A stretch of DNA of 64,000 nt. Source: Pararge aegeria (taxonomy: Eukaryota; Arthropoda; Insecta; Lepidoptera; Nymphalidae). Shown here piece after piece: positions 52,983 through 64,000 of the stretch. The stretch covers positions 19,210,701 to 19,274,700 of the forward strand of contig NC_053180.1 in assembly GCF_905163445.1 (NCBI RefSeq), given 5' to 3'. The stretch's first letter is position 1. Every line of letters starts with the position of its first letter. The notes below the pieces were generated by a model. It did not search any database and had not been told where the DNA came from. It saw only the letters and a program-made list of their open reading frames with translations. The position numbers were made by a program, and so were the translations under genes.

Positions 52983-55900
52983 TCTACCTATGACCAAAAA
53001 GCATTTTAGAGCTGTATAATTGCTGTTTTATTGCTTCTTCTATAGCTTGTACAACGTGGTGCAGCTGCTATACAGATTTACATACATATAATAACGTTTG
53101 ACTATCACTGGGTTGGTGAAAACAGTAAACAAAGCTATATACTTTAAAATAACAAGTGTATTTAATTAAGAAAATAAATTGACAGGTTTGTATAGGCTTC
53201 TATAAATAGTGTTAAATTAAAAGAAACGTAGTAACATACCAATATGAGCTGCATCGCTAATAAATAAGGCTTCCACAAGGAAGTTTTCAAATGTTTTTAC
53301 TTTATTAACATGTCTAATTGTAAACCTACATTTTTATAGTAACTTTGCAACGTCGTTACTGTCAACAAATTACATAAAATTCTTATATAAAATATATGGA
53401 GTCGTATTTGAATATGACAACGATACAAAGTATTTTTCATAATATTATTCGATACAACATAAGTGCATTTTTTTTAATTCTATATAAAAAAATCTCCGAG
53501 CAAAGCCGTAAGATTTCCTAGCTTACTCTAAGGTTAAGGTCAAACTGAACGACATGGTGTCATTTGTGTTGAATCACAAGACGGTGGTATCATCAACAGT
53601 CTCATAAATGTGCCAGTGTTGAGCATTATAGTCCCACCACACTACTCCAAAGAGGAGTGGCGGGTGAAAGTCATTGTGCATTATTTATGTAAAACTATAT
53701 TTGCAATGCAACTCATCGAGGTATATCTATATGCAGGGAGTTAACAAAAGTAAGTATAAATAATAAAAGTTAAAAAAAAACGATTTGCGTATGAGATGGA
53801 CCCGCCTGGGCATGGCGGGCTTAACTTAAAAGACATAAATAAATTAAGTTTACAATTTATTGATTTGCTTATGAGATAACAAGATATAAATACAAGGATA
53901 CAACTCATATTCGAGCAAAATGGAGGGTCAATGTGATTGGTATACCCCCTTTCCCCTCCAATTAAGCTTAAAGCTTATAATAAGAGAGGGCATGACAAGG
54001 GGGCATAGCTAGGGCAGTTAGGTTAAACCTGCGTCCGTTAATCGTAGCATAATTATTGAATAAGTCAAACACTCCATAAATTCTCGAATATGATACAAAA
54101 GGTAGCAGTAATCTGCCAAAAGTAATTTCTATTCCATCATCCTCAACCTATTCTCACTCAGGGCTCCTCTTTCCTAGACCTTTACACTCCTCGAAAGCGG
54201 GTTGGTGGGTTTCATCGATTATTATCACATGTTAGCAGTGGCATGAAGATGGCACAAAATGGAAAAATTCCACCTACTGTTAGAGTTATATCAAAGAATA
54301 AAGGTAGGCAGTGCTTAACCCTCCTAAGTTGCCAGTTGTATGAAAATTTTAGGGTATGCAGCGCTTTTGTGCATGTATGAAGTGCACGCCACTGCATGTT
54401 AGTGTTAGTAACCGGGACCAAACGAATAACGTACTCACTGAGGTACATCGGTGAACAAGGTATTTGATTTTAATCCAGGCGAGTGGCGCCCGGGAATATA
54501 ATAAAAAGGCAATCAAACAAACACTTCAAATCCAACGAGGCAGTTCCCTTCGAAATTATCTTCTTAATTAGTGTGAATGTAGATAACACAAATTACATTA
54601 TTGACAAATTACACTATAAGAAATGGGAAATACAAAGTGGAATATGCAAAGTTTTGTTACATTGGTGCAACACGAATCCTTAACTTAACTCACAGGTGTA
54701 AAAGTGCCAAGTGCAACATTTACACAAAACTCAGTGTTGTATAAGAAGAATCTACAGTTACAGCTGTAGGATTTATGTTAAGTGAGTTAGCAATAATAAG
54801 TATGACTGTTAAACGGGTACCACATACGAGAGCAAAGATTTTAACATATGTTCAAAAACAATCAAGATGTTCAAGCTATGATAACATTATTCTCAACTTA
54901 TTAGCCTCCCATGGCTGGGAACAGTTCTACTATCTCGTAAGAAAACGGAATTAAAATACCTTGGTGTACCAAAGTGGATTCTACGGGTTCATTGTTTATG
55001 ACTGTAGCAGATTTTAGACCTGAATCTACCAATTTTGTGTAAGGAGTTTCAGTTTTCCTGGAAGAGATTAACACAAATCCGTGCTCTTATATTATGTGGT
55101 ATCCGATGATCAAGGTTGGGAGGCGGCCAGCTTAGCACCTGAAGCTTTGTGCGTTATGACATTAAATCATAAGATTACTCCTCCGTTGCCAACTTAAAAC
55201 TGAGAAGCTAAGCTACCCGTCTCCCATTGCCACTATGCTAATCAAAAAAGAATTTCAAACAAGCTTCAGTATATTGCTTACTTATGTAAGTAAGAAACAA
55301 GCACGATATATCGATTATACAATTGAAGAAATGTATCATTGCTATCGAGTAATAAAATACAAAAGAGATTGCTCCGAACGGATAGCACACCTCTCACTCT
55401 TGCGCAACGCAATTAAAATCACAACAACTTAAAAAATAGTATTAAAAAAACTTAAATAAATCATGACATGGCGCGACTGACTTAAATTACCTTAATTAAA
55501 CTTATAAAATGTAAAAGGACGGTTGGTAAGGCGCATCGTGGCATCCCAAATTCAAAGTTCCGACGCGGAACGAGCGCGCTGCGATATTGCATAGATACGC
55601 AGTCCGATATACGTTTATCTCGGTTATGTAAACGTGGAACGGGCATCCATAGTTCGCAATCCAATTTACGCAACGCACTGCGCTCGACCGTCTCCATCAC
55701 CCACATCTACACGCCAGATGTTGAGTCTACAAACTTTGTGATGTCGATTTTGCTATAAAGAATTTTGTGCTTACAACTCTAACATACTCGGATGAAAACT
55801 CCCCAAAGCGCGCGCCCTATCCGCAATAAATACGCGGTAATAAATAATTAAATACTAATAAATTACATACGTTACTTAAATAGGCCTATCTAAATGAGCT

Positions 55901-56117
55901 TCGATCACAATCGTCGACGAATCGATCGTCGACTTTTAAAACAGCTAGGTAACTATAACTCTCCCAGTTTACTCTCTACATGCATTCTTTTATAATAAAC
56001 TAAATAACTAAACACGCGAACACGAACGTTTCCTCGTAGATTAAAAACCAGGTGGTCAGTACGTGAAAGGTAGTTATCCAACGTGATTAGAAAGGTGTCA
56101 CGGTTGGCGGGCGCTTT
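52983..56117 (-). other. Downstream region of Larp6, possibly including its 3' UTR
   Basis: Apart from one hAT (54236-54394), no repeats were recognised, unlike the rest of the window. A - strand AATAAA lies near 53301. No poly(A) signal close to the Larp6 stop was found, so the 3' UTR could be long; this is inference. Confidence 0.4.
54236..54394. mobile_element. hAT-type miniature element
   Basis: 159 bp, cagtggcatgaaga to gtgcacgccactg, with the exact target duplication catgttag. Its right half is close to 52738-52880 (accctcctaagttgccagtt). Confidence 0.92.
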
Positions 56118-57332
56118 CTAGCGCGAATACAACGCGAGGTCCGAAATTCTCCGCTGGCGAGTGGCGGCGTGGAAGCCCCGAGTTCCGTCCGGCACCACGG
56201 GCGCGCGCGGCTCGAAGCGCGGCGTGCAAGACAGCCGCCGGCCGCCGCACTCAGTGCCGCTCAGCGAGCAGCCGGACAGCCTCCGCGAAAGCCAGCCCTC
56301 GGCGCTGCTCGCACTGCCCGTGCTCGCTTGAGAGGCTCTCCTCGAGCCGCAGAAAAACGACACTCCCGAATCCGAGCTGTGGCTGCACGTGGAAGTTCTG
56401 CGCGGCACCCACGTCTGTATTTCAGGCGAGCGTGGCGTGAAAAATCCACTCGAATTACGCCTGTAAAACGGCGTTCCATATCTGTAATCGTATTCAGCCT
56501 CCGACCCACTACAACATGAGGAATACTCGCATTCGTGACGTCTTGGCGTAGGGCGACGCACCGGCGTTTTCCTCTTCGGTTCCCTAGGTACTCCGTTCAG
56601 TTCATACACTCTCATACCTTCCTCGTCCGAGCTTTGCAGGCGCAGGGCACCTCTCGCGGCCTCGGATTCAGTAAACTCAACTAAAGCACACACACAGTTC
56701 ACCAAGCTCGGATTCTTATTCAGGAATTGACGGACATCAGCTGGAACCGGGTTCCCGGGTCTAAGTACCCTGACTAAAGCAATTTCACCACAGGTTGCAA
56801 AAAGTCTGGACACATTCTCAACCGAAGGGCGGTCGATAGGCATCTTGACGGCCACCACAGTTCTAGATGGAGTCGTCTCATCATACGCCGGTAGTGGCTC
56901 GATGCGACGAAGTTTTGTTCCCGGCTCGTTGATCTCCAACTTTGTTGAACGTTTCAAAGCTTCAGCCACCACTCGCCAATCCTTAGTCAGGTGCTTGACG
57001 CGTTTGAAGCTGGATATCAGCTTGAGGGAGACGTACCCTTCCTTATTGCGACGCACGTGTTTGAGAAGGAAGGCATCTTTTGTGATGTTGGCGTCGGAGA
57101 AGTAGAACTCCACTTGCGCCACGATCCGGTTGGCCAACTCTTCGTCCGGGGGCGCGTAGGGCGGCTCCTGGGCATCGGGAGCGACTTCGCAGCCGGAGTC
57201 CTTCCCGCCGCCCGAGCCAGCCTCGGAGGCGGTATCGGACAAGTCAGCGTTGTCGTCGGTGGACGGGCGGCGGTCGGAGGCGATGCCCTCGTCGGGCTCG
57301 GGCATGACCTGGCTGGGAGGGGTCCCCTCCAT
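56118..57332 (-). CDS. Larp6: La-related protein 6 (LARP6)
   Basis: Single open exon of 404 codons ending TAG at 56120-56118. The first ATG (57332-57330) has strong context (aacATGg). The frame is open 30 codons further to a GTG, but no ATG lies there and it falls after the likely TATA box, so ATG is chosen. Order: acidic Ser/Asp-rich N-terminus; La motif at about 65-146 (VAQVEFYFSD, DAFLLKHVRRNKEGYVSLK, SSFKRVKHLTKDWR); RRM-like domain about 157-247 (TVVAVKMP to CALVEF); Ser/Arg-rich tail; SUZ-C motif near 381-387 (VPDGTRGFH). LARP6 binds RNA through the La module and controls mRNA translation and localisation in the cytoplasm (family knowledge). GC content is much higher than its surroundings. 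Confidence 0.96.
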   Translation of the reverse strand: MEGTPPSQVMPEPDEGIASDRRPSTDDNADLSDTASEAGSGGGKDSGCEVAPDAQEPPYAPPDEELANRIVAQVEFYFSDANITKDAFLLKHVRRNKEGYVSLKLISSFKRVKHLTKDWRVVAEALKRSTKLEINEPGTKLRRIEPLPAYDETTPSRTVVAVKMPIDRPSVENVSRLFATCGEIALVRVLRPGNPVPADVRQFLNKNPSLVNCVCALVEFTESEAARGALRLQSSDEEGMRVYELNGVPREPKRKTPVRRPTPRRHECEYSSCCSGSEAEYDYRYGTPFYRRNSSGFFTPRSPEIQTWVPRRTSTCSHSSDSGVSFFCGSRRASQASTGSASSAEGWLSRRLSGCSLSGTECGGRRLSCTPRFEPRAPVVPDGTRGFHAATRQRRISDLALYSR

Positions 57333-57400
57333 GTTGGTAGCGCGTGGGATTACCACTTTAGCATAACAGGAGCGTGTGACTCGCTCGGTAGCGCGGTTGG

Positions 57401-57437
57401 ACTGCGGGCGCGCGGCGCGCACGCGACCGTTTTATAA
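57401..57437 (-). promoter_or_regulatory. Candidate core promoter of Larp6
   Basis: On the - strand tataaaa at 57437-57431 is followed, 34 nt from its first base, by gcagt at 57405-57401, a near match to the arthropod initiator TCAGT. This would give a 5' UTR of about 70 nt before the ATG. Inferred from motif spacing only. Confidence 0.5.
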
Positions 57438-57439
57438 TA

Positions 57440-58853
57440 TCGGAGGGATGCGCGGTAAAAGGCGTTCGGAAACGGACGAGATGGCATTGCAGACTACGAG
57501 ACGCTCTGCGTTAATTACTTAACATGTGTCGGCGGTGCGGAGCGGGTTGCGCACCGCAAAGCGTTTAGCGGTCGCACCGAAACTGCTCCTCGTCTCACGC
57601 ACCGCACTTCGGTTGCATAGATATCCATAAATGAAAATGCACGCGATGATTAGGCGAATCTATGCTACGGTAATAGAATCGCGTGCGTAGCGCGCAATGT
57701 TATAAATTAGATAAAAACTGAGCGTGTTTACTACACTAATTAATTACGCCCCTAATAACTCTAGTCTACTTACTTAAAATTACTTTATCACATAAGTGTG
57801 TAAAAAATTCAATTTAAATCTGTAACTTTAATCTAATTAACCGTTAAATGAAAGTGAATAAATATATTAAAATATTTATTCTTAATGAGAAATAATAAAG
57901 ACTATCCAAAACGGTAATTCAGTTTTGGTAACTATTTATTTCATTGTGTTAAATTTAATTTACATTTATTATTTCCTACATACCTAAAAAAATATAAGTG
58001 GTTTTCGGTAATACCACAAATAATATTTTTACAAAAAAATATTTTTTTTATATTAAATACCAATAGAACGATTTGGGAATAAACACCTTTCAGACAAAAA
58101 TATTGCTTTAATCTTTAAATGACGGGGTCATGCTCGTACATTCATGGCCAAAACAACTGAAAAAAACAAAACAACTCAAAAAGGAGGAGGTTATCCATAA
58201 CCACCTCCTTTTTGAAGGAAGTCGAATAAGAAGAAGCTTAAACATTTATATAGCGCTAAACAATTTTTACGATTTAAACTATAAGAAAAATCTTATTGCA
58301 ACTCTCCAGCGCAGATTCCGTGCCCACGCCTAAAACAAATCTGAATAAATAAAACAATACTTATCGATTAAAAGAAATCTGAATAAATAAAACAATTATC
58401 TTCATCTTACTGCAAGTAATTCAAATATTTGCATTATCTTATATGTAGGTCGCACCGTCGCGGTATTATCAGCTATAATCAAGAGCTGTGCGGTGCCAGC
58501 GAGGCAGTTTAACTGGTTTTATTGTTTGGTAATATTCAGTTATGGACCACTCCTCAACACATGTGTGACATTAGTAACATAACCCTAGGCTATTTGACTT
58601 CGTTATCAAAACATGAAGAAAATGTTCGCTAGCGATGAAATTATTGGAACCAGCGATTTCGCTACGTTCTGGGAGCCTTCTATGTACGTTACGTACTCTC
58701 TTATTAGTCGTTACAGTCTTGACAGACTGGCCGTGGTCGTCATCTGCCACCACGGCTGGTGTTGGGGCTCGCTTTACAATCCGTCGCTACTCTTTTCTAA
58801 CGGTTGCCTGCTCCCCCTAACTCTGTGATGGTAGTAACATAAAAGTAGGCTTG
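57440..58853. other. Region upstream of Larp6
   Basis: 57440-57720 is GC-rich for this window and probably promoter-proximal. Beyond it, AT-rich sequence and a hairpin at 58176-58215. No gene recognised. Confidence 0.5.
58176..58215. repeat. Hairpin, 19-bp arms, 2-nt loop, one mismatch
   Basis: tcaaaaaggaggaggttat, cc, and near-exact complement. Confidence 0.9.
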
Positions 58854-59160
58854 ACGGCCGATTGGCGCAGTGGGCAGCGACCCTGCTTTCTGAGTCCAAG
58901 GCCGGGGGTTCGATTCCCACAACTGGAAAATGTTTGTGTGATGAGCATAAGTGTTTTTCAGTGTCTGGGTGTTTATATGTATTTTCTAAGTGTTTATGTA
59001 TATATACTTACATAAACACTTATAATTTATCATGTATGGAAAACACACTGATTTTTATATTCATAAAAATATTCATCAGTCATCTTAGTACCCATAACAC
59101 AAGCTACGCTTACTTTGGGGCTAGGTGGCGATGTGTGTATTGTCGTAGTATATTTATTAT
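58854..59160 (+). mobile_element. SINE-A, full length, with internal hairpin
   Basis: Head acggccgattggcgcagtgg, box B gggttcgattcccacaactg, and end ttactttggggctaggtggc. A 14-bp-arm perfect hairpin at 58987-59022 (taagtgtttatgta, loop tatatact) plus about 40 bp of extra sequence interrupt the body relative to other copies. Confidence 0.88.
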
Positions 59161-59309
59161 TTATTTAAAAAAAAAAAATTAAAAAAAATCCTTGGATAGA
59201 CTGACTGACCTAAGGTGGTGAAATAGTGGTGGTAAAATTGTACGCATATTGTTCATTTTATAGTTATAAAAATGTATGTATGTTAGGTATGTGAAAAACC
59301 ATAGAGTAT

Positions 59310-59440
59310 GGTAGCACTTCGAGCGCATGCGTCTTGCAAACTGCCGCCCTGTGAGCATTAACCTGAGGCGTAGGTGTTAAGCCTCACGTGCATATAATTA
59401 CACCGGCAACCACGCCCTTCGAACCGGAACACCGCATTGC
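59310..59440 (+). repeat. Repeat G
   Basis: cctgaggcgtaggtgttaag and acaccggcaaccacgccctt. Confidence 0.68.
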
Positions 59441-60329
59441 AACATTAAAATAATAAAATAAAATAAATAAAAATAGTTTATTTCGGTAAGAAACAAACTG
59501 GTATCAATATATCGCTGAAGCCTTCTTTTAAGAATAGTATTGCTACCCCTGTGTCAGAAGACTCCGCTCTTCCATTACAATTAAAATAAACTTAATAAAA
59601 TACATTAAAATGAAGGTAGGGTAACAAAACAAGAGACACAATGATATACAAAAGGACAGACATGTTATAAAGAAATTTAGATGATAATAAGAAATTACAA
59701 CTTTCAGCTTAAAAGATTTTTCATATTCGTAAATGTATTTAAAATGCTACAGATTACAAATGCAGCGTAGGTAGAGACGCGTACACCGAGTCTTTACCCA
59801 CCCACATTATAAACAAGATTAGGCGATCGTTCCCCTGTCGACTATCGACTATCGACTGTCGAGTGTTGGGTAACGTCACTAATTAGCTTATTGAAACATA
59901 GCGGATTATTATACTACACCATTTCAGGTGCTTAGGTGCTTAGGACGTTATTAAAAATATGGCTAGACATTTTTTTATATTCTGTATTTAATATTTAATT
60001 TAGTGATTGGAATTGTAAACTAAAAATCACTTATATAGTTAAATTACTTTAAGCACTTTTACCGAACATAACACATCTTAATTTGTTCATTTACATATTC
60101 AATGAAACTCAATTCAGACGTGCGACCTCCAAATGCCCAGACTTCACGAATTCCATCCCGATTTTTTTTAATTACAGGGTTTAATTTTCGGTTCGGGAAG
60201 AAAATTTGGATTGTATTTCTCTGTAAAAAAATTATGTGAGTGAATCAGTGTAGTTAGGAGATTGGATCTGAGCCCCGGACAGCATGTTTAGCCATCGGTA
60301 CTAGTAAATATCACTAATTGGTTGAAGAA
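59441..60329. other. Intergenic sequence, probable old LINE tail at its start
   Basis: 59445-59700 starts with (aataa)n and reads like a reverse LINE 3' end (aaaatagtttatttcggtaa). A cgactatcgactatcgactg short repeat is at about 59838. No gene. Confidence 0.45.
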
Positions 60330-60475
60330 GTTTATCGAGACAGAACTTCTCAGGCATGGTGTCCTGGTGGTTTAAGCAAGTGATATGTCAAATTCATTAC
60401 TCCAATGACACATAACTCCAAAAAGGGCCCCTCGACAGAGAGACAGTAGCTTTAGCCACTAGGCTATGGCGCTTA
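60330..60475 (-). repeat. SINE-B fragment
   Basis: aagcaagtgatatgtcaaat, actccaaaaagg, and head ccactaggctatggcgctt; diverged. Confidence 0.6.
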
Positions 60476-60596
60476 AAAATTGTTAAATACCTAAACATAA
60501 AAATACCAATGAAAACGTAGGAACCTTACTTTTTCCTGTACAAAAACAGGAAAGGTAGGTTTGCATTGCCAATATTGACTAACAATAATCCTTACT

Positions 60597-61025
60597 AATA
60601 TTATAAATGTCAATGTAAGTTTTTTTGTTACTCTTTCACGCAAAAACTACTTAAACGATCCTCATGAAACTTTGTACACATACATAATCTTGGTAGTGTT
60701 AGAAGTAATATAGGATACTTTTCATCCCGACAATAATCTCGGTTCCTTTGGGAGAGGGGATGAGTGTTTGACGATTTTACACCATAACTCCGACAAATTA
60801 TAACCGATTTAAATAATTATTTTTGTATTATAGACGGTATAATATGTGTTTAATTTCGCCCGAACTGTGGTTAGAGATAGAGGACAGCGAACTCCTCAGC
60901 GGACAGCAGCAAACCCCTCATTTAAGGCTGGTACTGAATACTTAATTTTTTTTAGAACTACAAATAAATTTAATGCCGCATCAAAAATCAAAAACAAACG
61001 CAGACGAAGTCGCGGGCAACAGCTT
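60597..61025 (+). repeat. Repeat D, fullest copy
   Basis: Starts ttactaatattataaatgtc and ends cagacgaagtcgcgggcaac agct. Also seen in part at 7675-7850, 15822-15990, 28650-28990 and 51630-51900. Ends near CTAG in other copies, which would fit a Helitron-type 3' end, but this is a guess. Confidence 0.6.
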
Positions 61026-61437
61026 TCGAACGATAAATCTTCCGTTTATAAAATGTAACCTTTGATGATTACAAACGATTAATATAAACACTGATTAAAT
61101 GCAGTTACGAAGTAGATAGGTATTTTTTGCTTGAGTTTCCTCGTCGATTGTTCGTTGACCTTTTTTTTTTTAAATAAGCAAGAGATCAAGATCATCCGGC
61201 TATCGAATTATTGCTGTAAGAATAGGTTTCATCATATTATCCAAAACTTCCTTTATTCATTTATTTAATACCAAACATTAAAACGGACATGGTAAAGAAC
61301 GTTGCTGTCATTGTCAAACCATTGCTAGATCACCTTAGGGCTAATTTCTACTCTCAGAATGTGAAGGGTACCAGGTTACTACAGGGCACGGGTGATAGGC
61401 TAGTGGTTAACAGCTTTGGTCTTACTATCGGAAAGAC

Positions 61438-61578
61438 TAGTGGCGTGCACAGGTTTTTAGACCAAAGTATAATAGCCCCTGAAGAAAGAAGATGGGATAA
61501 AATCCTTCGCCTTTATGAGTTACACAAACATTTTGGGGTAGGCAGTGCTTTTGTGCATGTATGTAGTGCCCGACACTG
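61438..61578. mobile_element. hAT-type miniature element in left composite arm
   Basis: tagtggcgtgcaca to gtgcccgacactg; duplication ggaaagac / ggaggttc (imperfect). Confidence 0.85.
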
Positions 61579-62334
61579 GGAGGTTCCGAGTTCGATCTCC
61601 GGCACGCACTTTTAACTTTTCGGAGTTATACTTTTATGTTTTTTTTTAATTTGAAGCATTTAAAATATCACATACCCATTACCGGCCCACTAAAGAGTAC
61701 GGTTCTCCTCCTACAATGAGAAGGGGTACAGGTCGTAGTCCACCACGCTGGCCATGTTTGGGTTGGTAGACTTCAACACCTTTGAGAACATTCTGGAGAA
61801 ATCTCAGGCATGTAGGTTTTTTCAGGATGTTTTCCTTAGCTATGATAGCCCAGAGGTTAGGACTTTAATTTCACTATCGGGGGGCAGAGTTCGAATCCCA
61901 GCACGCACTTTAACCCCTCTCTGTCAGTCAATAATTTTTTTTTTTTGCTTGAATATGGTACATGCAACATGTTTACATAGGTGTTAATTAAATTTTATAA
62001 GTATCACATATCCTGCCAAGATTGGCGTGCAAAAATTATTCGTCAATGATTATATAAATTTTCTACATTAAATAACAAGTCACATTTAAATAATTAATTA
62101 AAAGTAAAAACACAAAAAAAGGAAATGAAAGAAATGTTGAGTCCACCAATCCCCAATGGGCCAGCGTCGTGGAGTACGGCCTTTATCCCTTCCCATTGTG
62201 GAAGGGGCCCGTGCCGCGTAGAATGCCAGTAATGGGTTGATGATGAAAGTGATATTTTGAATGCTTCAAATTAAAAAACACACATAACTCCGAAAATTTA
62301 AAGTTGCCTGCCGGAGATCGAACTCGGAACCTCC

Positions 62335-62472
62335 CAGTGGCGGGCACTTCATACATGCACAAAAGCACTGCCTACCCCAAAATGTTTGTGTAACTCATAA
62401 AGGGGAAGGATTTTATCCCATCTTCTTTCTTCATGGGCTATACTTTGGTCAAAAACCCTGTGCACGCCACTG
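62335..62472. mobile_element. hAT-type miniature element in right composite arm
   Basis: cagtggcgggcact to gtgcacgccactg; duplication gaacctcc / gtccctcc (6 of 8). It is the reverse of the copy at 61438-61578. Confidence 0.87.
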
Positions 62473-62545
62473 GTCCCTCCGATAGGCAGACCAAAGCCTT
62501 TAACCAAAGCCTATTACCAATTCAATCACTAGGCTATCACCGCTT

Positions 62546-63424
62546 TCTACTAGGCTATCACCTTGTACAAGCCACTATTTGCACAAATTTGCACTGACTG
62601 GAGCATTCTACTTGCACGATTGTCCTATGCCACGTCTTTTGGATTGCTTATAAATAAAGGTTTTAACTGTGCCTATAGTAACACTTTTGAATATTGCGAA
62701 ATCAGATCGTCATAAGTCTTCCGAAGCCGTACTCAATGACGTAACCTACTTATGTGGTGACCCGCCTCACACGATATTAATTTGGTGAGTAGGCCAAAGG
62801 TAAATGAAACGTTGGGTAGCACCAGGCTCTTACGTTACAAATGTGCGTTTTTAAGACAACATCTCCTGAGGATCCATTTAATTTAAGAAATCGGTTCATC
62901 TTTTCTAAATCTACGGCTATATTTAGCCATCGACGCAAAGAAGACAGTTTGTTATAAGTTTGACGTGTCTCTGTGTCTGCGTGTGCGTGTATGTGTGTGC
63001 GTGTGTTTGCGGTGTGTTTGTCTTTGGCAATGTAGCGGCTGAACAGATGAACTGATTTTGTTTTTTTTTTTGTTTTGAAGGGTGAATTTAGTTGGAAAGA
63101 ACCCTCTCTTTGCTATATGTGATGGTTACGGTTAAAGATGGCCGCCGCCATATTCATCATATAATCAAAACTCCATATTATCAAATGAAATCAATGAAAG
63201 GGCTTGACTAGTAGAATAATGCAGTATAATATTAATAATATTTCAGCCTAACTACGTAAGTAGTTCTCTTGGGTGGACTTATTGGTTCATCATACGTAAA
63301 TACTAGGTAATCTAGGTATGTGTCTTGAGTCCATCTAACCCAAGTCCGCGGAGCCATAAACCTATTTGTCAAAAATAATAAAAAAATGTATACTTAGCTG
63401 ATTTTCAATGGTCTATTTGGCATT
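62546..63424. other. Intergenic sequence
   Basis: A gt-rich simple stretch at about 62985-63020 and a repeat D-like region around 63030-63110. No gene. Confidence 0.5.
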
Positions 63425-63570
63425 ATCATCATAATTATATAAACCCATCGCCCACCCGGAAGGATTGAGGCCGTAGTCCATCACGCTGGTCCAGTGCGGA
63501 CTGGTGGACTCCACACGCCTTTGAGAACTTTGTCGAGAACTCTCAGGCGTGCACGTTTCCTTACAATATT
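63425..63570 (-). repeat. SINE-B fragment
   Basis: catcataattatataaaccc, ggccgtagtccatcacgctg, actccacacgcctttgagaa. Confidence 0.75.
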
Positions 63571-64000
63571 TGACCTTAGCATTACACATACTCTTAGCTT
63601 AGGAAAGTGGACCTGTAAGGGGTTATATGGTGATGATAGTTCATCTTAAAGTCAGGAAAGATCAGGAAAAAGTTATAGAACAAAAGGGTTTCATTATTAT
63701 AAATTCTGGAATACCTCATCGGCTGAGTGCTCAAACCCAAAACGCTATCCAAATAGCTTTGTATGCAATGCTAAAAAAGACGAGGAGAAAAAGTGAAACT
63801 ACGCTTAAAACAAGTCGGTAGGGAGAAATGCTTAGCAGTTCCCAGACATCGCCATGCCATCTGGCAAAACTCCAAAGTCACTATTTCCTCCACGATTGAA
63901 ATATACAATGAAAAACTCACTACCCCCTCGTTGCGTCGCTGTAGTCAGATAAATAATAAAGCCTATGTTTAACGAACGTTATTTAATCCCAAGGCCAGTG
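63571..64000. other. Right edge of window
   Basis: A 64-codon frame (63627-63821) that starts with GTG and is Lys-rich shows no known domain. Nothing else recognised. Confidence 0.4.

Larger units (their letters stand above)
61391..62545. repeat. Large inverted duplication of a SINE/hAT composite
   Basis: Arm 61391-61671 matches arm 62249-62535 in reverse. Each has a SINE-B-like head (ggtgataggctagtggtt), a hAT copy at the same site and gaggttccgagttcgatctc after it. On the inner side of each arm is a SINE-B body in the opposite sense (61671-61845; 62130-62248), so similarity extends to about 400 bp per side. A further + SINE-B head lies at 61846-61920. Confidence 0.85.

Noticed and set aside
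56991..57437. 148-codon + strand frame over Larp6
   Set aside because: Shadow of the GC-rich Larp6 coding strand, with no domain.

Overview
The window looks like nuclear DNA of a lepidopteran insect (butterfly or moth). It is AT-rich, its genes are split by large introns, and it is packed with tRNA-headed SINEs, LINE remnants and small DNA transposons of the kinds common in moths and butterflies. The order-level call rests on repeat style and on an insect cuticular protein; I cannot name the species.

Three host genes are supported. (1) The 3' part of an RR-2 cuticular protein gene lies on the + strand (exons 47-143 and 1009-1313) and ends in four 10-residue repeats. (2) The gene for the synaptic scaffold Homer lies on the - strand. 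Five exons can be placed: a five-base coding start (ATGGG, 25537-25533), two exons that complete the EVH1 domain (13811-13655, 8662-8531), one that finishes EVH1 and starts the linker (6554-6378), and one that enters the coiled coil (4075-3936). The remaining Homer exons are not in the window, so they must lie left of it. The cuticular gene, on the opposite strand, may therefore sit inside a Homer intron. (3) An apparently intronless Larp6 gene lies on the - strand (56118-57332), with La motif, RRM-like domain and C-terminal SUZ-C motif. Homer and Larp6 are the only host genes recognised between 2 and 64 kb.

The rest is mostly mobile DNA. The most coherent family is a set of short hAT-type elements with ends CAGTGGCGTGCA and 8-bp target duplications. 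Sixteen copies are listed as elements and two more degraded traces are mentioned; many are nested in SINEs, and one 1.5 kb relative has an unrelated interior. A LINE copy (16531-19003), truncated at its 5' end but with a fully open reverse transcriptase frame, interrupts a 125-bp inverted-repeat element. Remnants of RTE, R1-type and another LINE are present, and a pogo-type deletion derivative keeps the first codons of its transposase. At least five tRNA-headed SINE families (called A to E here) fill the introns.

A second theme is structural: at least sixteen short-loop inverted repeats with arms of 14-35 bp. Several lie inside SINE or other repeat copies whose sister copies in this window lack the second arm, which is the pattern expected from local template switching. 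There is also a large inverted duplication (61.4-62.5 kb) and a tandem duplication of a unit with two tRNA-like heads (38.0-38.6 kb). I saw no bacterial-type operon, CRISPR array or defence system.
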